IMG/VR virus record: IMGVR_UViG_3300027763_000099
Location: 1 to 42,938 of that record
Strand: one strand, 5' to 3'
DNA length: 42,938 nucleotides
Source of the DNA: a virus
The position numbers and the translations under genes are program-made. Below the pieces are notes generated by a model, which saw nothing but the letters and a program-made list of their open reading frames with translations, ran no database searches and was not told the DNA's origin. Shown here piece after piece: positions 38,202-42,938 of this stretch (position 1 is the stretch's first letter; every line of letters starts with the position of its first letter).

Positions 38202-38210
38202 TATTTATTA
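38202..38210 (+). promoter_or_regulatory. TATTTATTA motif within an inverted repeat
   Basis: TATTTATTA stands in the 158-base gap before the secreted protein, inside an inverted repeat CACTAAT/ATTAGTG (about 38180-38213). A similar TATTTATTT (38283-38291) is 5 bases before ATG 38297. Which of the two drives the gene is unclear. Confidence 0.35.
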
Positions 38211-38296
38211 GTGAACTCGACCGGCCCATGGAAGATGGGGGTTTCCTAAAAAGATTCTTCAAGAGAGTAAATAATTTTATTTTATTTATTTTTACT

Positions 38297-41044
38297 ATGA
38301 AGAATATATTGCTTGGACTTTTTGTTCTATTTTCATCTTTCTTATTTTCTCAATCATGTCTCCACACTATTAAACGAACAGATACCTTTGGTGATGGGTG
38401 GAATGGAGGAACAGTCGCAGTTTCCGTTAACGGAGTAACCGTTTTATCTAATTTAAGTTGTGTTGGATTAGGTCCTACTAATTCTACATTTACCGCATCT
38501 GTTGGGTCAACCATTAGAGTATACCGAACACTCGCAGGGTCTTACCCTTCCGAAATGCGTATACAGGTTCTAAATGGCTCAGGATCTATCATAATCAATA
38601 CTATACAACCAGTTGCCGGAACCGCAACTACGGGAGGACAAACAGTATTAGGTAGTTGTGCCGCAGTTGCTGCCGGCCCATGTACTAATACTTCCTCTTA
38701 CATGACGGCAACTGCACCATCAACACCAACAACTGTAACCATCAGTACTTGTCAATACCAAACTGAATATAATACAATTTATTCTTGTGTTGCAGGACAA
38801 ACATATCAATCATATTACAATTTAGGTGGATATATCACAGTTAGATCTGGAACTTATAATGGTACTGTAGTAACTAGTGGAAACTCTCCACTAAATTGGG
38901 TTTGTCCGTCCTCAGGAACATATTTTGTTCATTACAACACAAATAACACTTGTGGAACTGCTTCAAGTTGTGGAACATCTTATATTACTTGTCTAACTTG
39001 TGCACCACCACCACCCCCATCCAACGATTTAGTATGTAACTCAACTCCAATTACTTGTGGTCAAACACTATCAGGAACCACCGTAAATGCAACTAACTCT
39101 GGAACGGGTGAAAATGGTTTATGTTCTGTTAGTCAAACACAACCCGGTGTTTGGTATGTTATTTCAGGAAACGGACAAATTATGACCGCAAATCTTTGTG
39201 CAACGGCATGGGATAGTAAAATGTCTGTATTTAGTGGTCCTAATTGCTCAACATTATCATGTGTTGGAGGTAATGATGATTTTGGGCCCGCTTGTTCTAG
39301 TTCATCAGCCTCATTTTCATGGACTTCGTCAATTGGAACAAATTACTATATATTAGTTCATGGGTATAGCGCAAGTAGTAGTTTTTCTATTGGTCTAACT
39401 TGTATATCTCCCCCGCCAGCAGACCCAACATCAATATCTGCGACACAAAATACTATTTGTAATGGATCATCTACCACTCTAACCGCAAATGGCGCTTTGG
39501 GTGTGGTTTATTGGTATATAGGAGGTTGTGCATCCACTTTCGTGTCAACTGGAAATTCCATCTCGGTAAGTCCTGCATCAACCACTACATACTATGCGAG
39601 AAATCTAAACGGAGGTCTTTTTAGTAGTGGGTGCGCTTCAACAACAATAACAGTTAACCCTAATCCCACTGTAACTATAAGTGCGGCAACCAATACAATA
39701 TGTAACGGATCAAATACCCAATTGATATCTAACATTAGTGGAGTGTCATCACCAGGAAATCTTGTTGTAACCATCTCCACCAGTGGATTCTTAGACGAAA
39801 GTTCTTGGACTTTAACAAATAGTTTAGGGGCTGTAATTGGTTCAGGTGGACCTTATGGTTTAGGGTCAACAAATATAATTCCAATCGGTTCATCGGCAAA
39901 TGGCCCATATACATTTAATGTGGAAACTCAAGGAATATGGAATGACAACACGGCAAATTATTTGGTAACTTGTAACGGAACAACGGTCCTAAGTGGAAGT
40001 TTAGTTGGTGGACAGAGCATAACACAATCAATATCATCTTGTGGGTCTTCTCCCGGTGTAACATATCTATGGACACCTTCAAACGGACTTACAAATGCAA
40101 GTGCTCCAAGTCCATTTGCTTCTCCTACGACTACACAGACCTATCAATTAACCGCAACGGCAAATGGATGTTCGGCATCAACTTCAACAACAATAACCGT
40201 AAATCCTTCTGTTGGTTTTGTGTCTACAATATCTGGTAATAATACCATAATTGCCGGAACACAAGAAAGTTATTCAATAACACCGGTAGCAAACGCAACA
40301 TACCAATGGGCATACACACAGTCCGTAACCGCACAACTTTGGATAAACGTTCCAAATTCTAACTCTCCATCAATTACATTTACTTGGCCACAGACAACAA
40401 CTAATGGTTCTGTTAGGGTTACGGTATCAAACGCTTCAAATTGTGGAACTCAAACCAGATTTTTTAATATTATTACTAATGGTGCTCTTCCTGTGGAACT
40501 ATTATCTTTTGATGGGTCTTGTAATAACAACTTAATTACTTTAAATTGGAAAACGGCAACCGAACATAACTCTGACTATTTTGATGTTCTTAAATCAAGA
40601 GATGGTATTAATTGGTCTAAATTAACAACTTTGAATTCGGCAGGAAACTCAACTCAAGAGTTAACCTACACGACAAAAGATGAAAACGCAATTGATGGAA
40701 ATAACTATTATAAACTTCTTCAATATGACATAGACGGAGTGAATAAAGAGTATGGACCAATAAATGTTATTTGTAATGGAAATTCAAAAGGTTATTTTCT
40801 CATATTTCCAAATCCTAGTTCTGGAGATTTTCAAGTTGTGTTAAACAATAAAAATATGATTGGTAATGGAAAACTAATAATTAAAGATACAAAAGGATCT
40901 GAAATTTTTAATAAAGAAATTAATATTGTTTCAGGGATTAATTTATATAATATTGGTGATTTAAATATAGTAGATGGAATCTATTATATTCAGGTAAGTA
41001 ATGGAAATTTTTCAACACAAGTAATAAAACAAATAATTAAATAA
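38297..41044 (+). CDS. Secreted multi-domain protein with T9SS sorting domain
   Basis: A 915-residue protein that begins with a Sec signal (MKNILLGLFVLFSSFLFSQ) and ends with a type A T9SS C-terminal sorting domain: FPNPSSGDFQVVL near residue 835, then IKDTKGSEIFNKEI and a final IDGIYYIQVSNG...KQIIK. Between them are a DGWNGG-type beta domain (about 30-110), a Cys-rich module, a PPC-like domain (PGVWYVISGNGQ to YYILVHGYS), Ig/PKD-like repeats with ICNGS starts and a PVELLSFDG domain. This layout is typical of flavobacterial surface adhesins or secreted enzymes, not phage proteins. No lipobox or catalytic motif was found. An upstream ATG at 38228 would bury the signal peptide, so 38297 is preferred. 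Confidence 0.85.
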   Translation: MKNILLGLFVLFSSFLFSQSCLHTIKRTDTFGDGWNGGTVAVSVNGVTVLSNLSCVGLGPTNSTFTASVGSTIRVYRTLAGSYPSEMRIQVLNGSGSIIINTIQPVAGTATTGGQTVLGSCAAVAAGPCTNTSSYMTATAPSTPTTVTISTCQYQTEYNTIYSCVAGQTYQSYYNLGGYITVRSGTYNGTVVTSGNSPLNWVCPSSGTYFVHYNTNNTCGTASSCGTSYITCLTCAPPPPPSNDLVCNSTPITCGQTLSGTTVNATNSGTGENGLCSVSQTQPGVWYVISGNGQIMTANLCATAWDSKMSVFSGPNCSTLSCVGGNDDFGPACSSSSASFSWTSSIGTNYYILVHGYSASSSFSIGLTCISPPPADPTSISATQNTICNGSSTTLTANGALGVVYWYIGGCASTFVSTGNSISVSPASTTTYYARNLNGGLFSSGCASTTITVNPNPTVTISAATNTICNGSNTQLISNISGVSSPGNLVVTISTSGFLDESSWTLTNSLGAVIGSGGPYGLGSTNIIPIGSSANGPYTFNVETQGIWNDNTANYLVTCNGTTVLSGSLVGGQSITQSISSCGSSPGVTYLWTPSNGLTNASAPSPFASPTTTQTYQLTATANGCSASTSTTITVNPSVGFVSTISGNNTIIAGTQESYSITPVANATYQWAYTQSVTAQLWINVPNSNSPSITFTWPQTTTNGSVRVTVSNASNCGTQTRFFNIITNGALPVELLSFDGSCNNNLITLNWKTATEHNSDYFDVLKSRDGINWSKLTTLNSAGNSTQELTYTTKDENAIDGNNYYKLLQYDIDGVNKEYGPINVICNGNSKGYFLIFPNPSSGDFQVVLNNKNMIGNGKLIIKDTKGSEIFNKEINIVSGINLYNIGDLNIVDGIYYIQVSNGNFSTQVIKQIIK

Positions 41045-41079
41045 AAAAATATTAATATTTTTGATATAAAAATAAATTA

Positions 41080-41107
41080 AATCCCTTCTTTACGGAGGGA
41101 TTTTTTG
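41080..41107 (+). terminator. Rho-independent terminator
   Basis: AATCCCT (41080-41086) pairs with AGGGATT (41096-41102) around a 9-base loop, followed by T's. Ends the T9SS-type gene; its T tract contributes the TTTG of the next promoter. Confidence 0.8.
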
Positions 41108-41135
41108 TTTTATTAAAAAAACTTTTATATCTTTG
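41104..41135 (+). promoter_or_regulatory. Bacteroidota-type promoter, leaderless
   Basis: TTTG (41104-41107), 20 bases, TATCTTTG (41128-41135), then TGGT and ATG 41140. Exact consensus, same spacing as at 35202. Confidence 0.85.
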
Positions 41136-41139
41136 TGGT

Positions 41140-41376
41140 ATGAATATGACAGATTTTAGAGATTCCGAGAAGTTTTTATTATCCTTGAACGTTGGTGAAG
41201 GTTATAATGATATTGTTGTTACCAAAAAAACAAAAAAAAGGATATACCTATCAAACGGAAAAATTGTTACCATTAAAAATGGTGGTGGTTTTTTATATTT
41301 GGATTCACCCAAAAACGGTATTAATCAAATTCTTAGAGATATTGAGGGGTTTTTAATTTATAAAATTTATTGTTAA
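41140..41376 (+). CDS. Hypothetical protein, 78 residues
   Basis: A small alpha/beta protein with a basic centre (TKKTKKRIYLSNGKIVTIKNGG) suggesting nucleic-acid binding. No known family. First gene of a leaderless early-type operon; the next gene starts immediately after its stop. Confidence 0.6.
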   Translation: MNMTDFRDSEKFLLSLNVGEGYNDIVVTKKTKKRIYLSNGKIVTIKNGGGFLYLDSPKNGINQILRDIEGFLIYKIYC

Positions 41377-41550
41377 ATGAAAAAACCCTGTAAAGAATGC
41401 CCACACTTCATTCGTAATCGTCACAACGATACTATTGTTGATTTTGCTGAGAGAACCGGTAAGAAACACAATTGTCATATGACAGAAGGAAAAAAAGATT
41501 TGTGGAATGTTAAAGATAAAAAATTAGAATGTTATGGAAGTAAAAACTAA
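41377..41550 (+). CDS. Small Cys-rich protein, 57 residues
   Basis: A basic 57-residue frame with CKEC at 5-8, a HNCH segment near 31-34 and a final ECYG; the spacing suggests a zinc-binding fold. The layout (KPCKECP... NCHMTEG... CYGS) recurs in small phage proteins I remember, function unknown. Starts the base after the previous stop and overlaps the next gene by 17 bases. Confidence 0.6.
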   Translation: MKKPCKECPHFIRNRHNDTIVDFAERTGKKHNCHMTEGKKDLWNVKDKKLECYGSKN

Positions 41551-41974
41551 ATTTGGGACATATATAAAAATGGAAACAGAGAGTAGTACAAAACTAACTG
41601 GCAATAAAATCACAAGGTTTGTTGAGAGATTAAAAAAAATTGGTATTGATGTAAAACTATCAGGAAACTTTCCTTGGGTTTATATTGATGAGATTTGTGG
41701 TGTGAGGGTTACTGAAACATTTCTTGCAAATCATGGGTTTACCTTGATATTTCTTCCTGGTAGAAACGATAGTCCCGTATCTGAATTTACAGATATTGAA
41801 GAAATATTCAAACTCATACGAAAGTATGTTAAAAAGGCGAAGTGGTTACAAACTGAAAAGTTAAAGGCACAGATTGAAGTATTTGAATGGTTAGATAGTA
41901 AAGATTACCTAACAGATGAAGTGGATATTCTCAGAAAAGAGTTTGAACAACAATTAAAAAAAATTAAAAGATGA
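41534..41974 (+). CDS. Hypothetical protein, 146 residues
   Basis: A basic alpha/beta protein; the central part (ITRFVERLKKIGIDVKLSGNFPW then VYIDEICGVRV) looks like a compact RNA- or DNA-interaction fold, but no family is certain. The C-terminal third is a charged coiled coil. Alternative start at 41570 exists. Overlaps the previous gene by 17 and the next by 4 bases. Confidence 0.55.
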   Translation: MEVKTKFGTYIKMETESSTKLTGNKITRFVERLKKIGIDVKLSGNFPWVYIDEICGVRVTETFLANHGFTLIFLPGRNDSPVSEFTDIEEIFKLIRKYVKKAKWLQTEKLKAQIEVFEWLDSKDYLTDEVDILRKEFEQQLKKIKR

Positions 41975-42393
41975 AAAATAATAAATTATTTTTGGATGAT
42001 ATCAGAATTCCAAAAGACGCAATAAGATTAATACCATCAGAATTCAATAAATTTTATTGGGAGAATGATTGGGATATAGTAACAAACTACGATAATTTTG
42101 TTCAGTACCTTGAAGATAACGGTGTTCCGGAGTTTGTTTCATTTGACCACGACCTGGCTGATTTTCACTACGACTTTAAACCTGAAGATTATGAAGGTAT
42201 GTCTGAAGATGAAATGAATATGAAATTTGGTTCTATGGAAAAAACTGGACTTGATTGTGCAAAGTTCCTTGTTGAGTATTGTGTAAACAAGAACGTACCA
42301 TTACCAAAATATTTGGTTCATTCGGCAAATCCTGCAGGAAAAGAAAATATTGAGAAATTTTTAGAAAACGCAAAAAAACATTTATCTTTGTAA
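41971..42393 (+). CDS. Cyclic-phosphate-processing receiver-like (cPPRd) protein
   Basis: A 140-residue protein with the receiver-like start KLFLDDIRIP, a central FVSFDHDLAD acidic cluster and VHSANPAGKENI near the end, the signature layout of the cyclic-phosphate-processing receiver domain proposed for RNA repair. The conserved LDD, DHDL and HSxNP are all present. It may open 2',3'-cyclic phosphates at RNA ends. Together with the kinase and phosphoesterase at 35816-36855 it suggests an RNA-end healing set. It overlaps the upstream gene by four bases. Confidence 0.75.
   Translation: MKNNKLFLDDIRIPKDAIRLIPSEFNKFYWENDWDIVTNYDNFVQYLEDNGVPEFVSFDHDLADFHYDFKPEDYEGMSEDEMNMKFGSMEKTGLDCAKFLVEYCVNKNVPLPKYLVHSANPAGKENIEKFLENAKKHLSL
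42383..42390 (+). promoter_or_regulatory. TATCTTTG box inside the preceding gene
   Basis: TATCTTTG, then TAAT, then ATG 42395: the same N4 spacing as the exact leaderless promoters. The upstream box is only TTTT-like, so it is weaker. Confidence 0.5.
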
Positions 42394-42394
42394 T

Positions 42395-42643
42395 ATGAAA
42401 CTAATTAAATTAACATCATATAAAGACGATAAACCGATTTACATTAATGTGAATCAAATCGGATATTTCTATGAAGGAAAACAAAGTGATGATTGGTTTG
42501 AGGGTAAACCAATCGAGATGAAACATACTTGGATAGGTTTAGTGGTTAATGATAAAAGTGATTTTAAAGTTAAAGAAACCCCAGAAGAAATTATTGTAAA
42601 AATTAAAATGATTAAAAACGCAAACAGTACACGAACAATATGA
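42395..42643 (+). CDS. FlbD-like small protein
   Basis: An 82-residue beta-rich protein (MKLIKLTSYKDDKPIYINVNQIGYFYEG, in parts) whose pattern of 'I.LT...G..I.VN...I' and later FKVKETPEEIIVKI resembles small FlbD-like proteins found in bacteria and phages. Function in phages unknown. It ends with ATGA overlap to the next gene. Confidence 0.55.
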   Translation: MKLIKLTSYKDDKPIYINVNQIGYFYEGKQSDDWFEGKPIEMKHTWIGLVVNDKSDFKVKETPEEIIVKIKMIKNANSTRTI

Positions 42644-42938
42644 ATTTAGACAAATTAACAATGGACGAACTTATTTCATTAAGAAATGAGATACAAGGAA
42701 GAATACATTCCTACACAGATGGGTATTTGTATATCTGTTCTGTCCGTCAGTTCGGTAGTGTATGGGAAGAAAACCCAAGTAGTTTATATGGTTTGAAAGA
42801 ACTTTGTGATTCATATTACGGAGACAATGGTATTGTTGATGTTTATACTAACAACCCAAATTTGGAATTTCCTGAGATGGAGTTTGAAAATTATGGTGAC
42901 GTTATGTTTATTAAATCCGAGGATGATTACAGAGAGTG
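42640..42938 (+). CDS. Hypothetical protein, truncated by window end
   Basis: At least 99 residues read open to the window edge. The start (MNLDKLTMDELISLRNEIQ) is a helical motif; a Tyr/Cys-rich strand segment (YTDGYLYICSVRQFGS) follows, then an acidic region. No domain recognised. Coupled to the preceding gene by ATGA. Confidence 0.55.
   Translation, partial: MNLDKLTMDELISLRNEIQGRIHSYTDGYLYICSVRQFGSVWEENPSSLYGLKELCDSYYGDNGIVDVYTNNPNLEFPEMEFENYGDVMFIKSEDDYRE

Noticed and set aside
38228-38296. 69-base in-frame extension of the T9SS-type gene
   Set aside because: It would place 23 residues before a clear Sec signal peptide; ATG 38297 has its own upstream motif.
38297-41044. Idea that this gene marks a prophage end or host DNA
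   Set aside because: Phage-type genes, promoters and terminators continue on both sides, and there is no attachment-site-like repeat or integrase; assembly chimera remains a formal possibility, noted in the finding.
1-42938. tRNA genes, CRISPR arrays, insertion sequences, integrase
   Set aside because: By eye I saw no cloverleaf with a T-arm consensus, no regularly spaced repeats and no transposase or recombinase motifs; a tRNAscan/Aragorn run would be decisive.

Overview
This 42.9 kb window is a gene-dense, AT-rich piece of a large tailed-phage genome. The replication genes are T4-like in type: a zinc-finger/TOPRIM primase, an SbcD/gp47-like nuclease and an SbcC/gp46-like ATPase. A RecB-type nuclease, a sigma factor and a J-protein accompany them. 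A Bacteroidota (probably flavobacterial) host is indicated by four independent signs: promoters of the form TTTG-N19/20-TAnnTTTG, near absence of Shine-Dalgarno sequences, a phage sigma factor that resembles the short Bacteroidota RpoD, and a histone H1-like protein plus a type IX secretion (T9SS) cargo protein of Bacteroidota type. No gene-free stretch exceeds about 160 bases, and I saw no tRNA, CRISPR array, IS element or integrase.

Layout. 25-1864 (minus): two virion-surface-like proteins, one with Pro/Thr linkers. 1949-9354 (plus): replication and recombination (primase, RecB-like nuclease, gp47, gp46) with small coupled genes between them. 9460-12314: sigma factor and small proteins. 12405-15471: membrane protein with slippage-prone repeats, then a probable lysis cassette (amidase-like protein and two spanin-like coiled-coil membrane proteins). 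15474-19480: structural or internal-type proteins, a histone H1-like peptide and small coiled-coil genes. 19439-21861: J-protein plus short minus-strand genes. 21981-28942: Dam-type methylase, a WCT/LRR protein, a DUF932 protein, thioredoxin, lipoprotein, glutaredoxin, and two minus-strand unknowns. 29006-34806: acidic large protein, DUF3310, a second methyltransferase, DHH phosphoesterase, DUF192 and Nudix proteins. 34963-36855: small genes, a P-loop kinase and a metallophosphoesterase. 36882-41044: a HExxH metallopeptidase-like protein and a 915-residue protein with a Sec signal and a T9SS sorting domain. 41140-42938: small early-type genes, including a cyclic-phosphate-processing receiver-like protein.

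How it works together. Two upstream signals recur. One is the host-type promoter, often placed four bases before the ATG (probably leaderless messages), which precedes small accessory genes. The other is TATTTATWA, which precedes larger proteins, several of which share a hydrophobic 'LTE...IxxE' N-terminus reminiscent of capsid-targeting peptides. My inference is an early/late split, with the second class holding virion-associated or co-injected proteins, among them a predicted protease and a DHH phosphoesterase. The most unusual gene is the T9SS cargo-like protein, which would be exported by the host's own secretion system.
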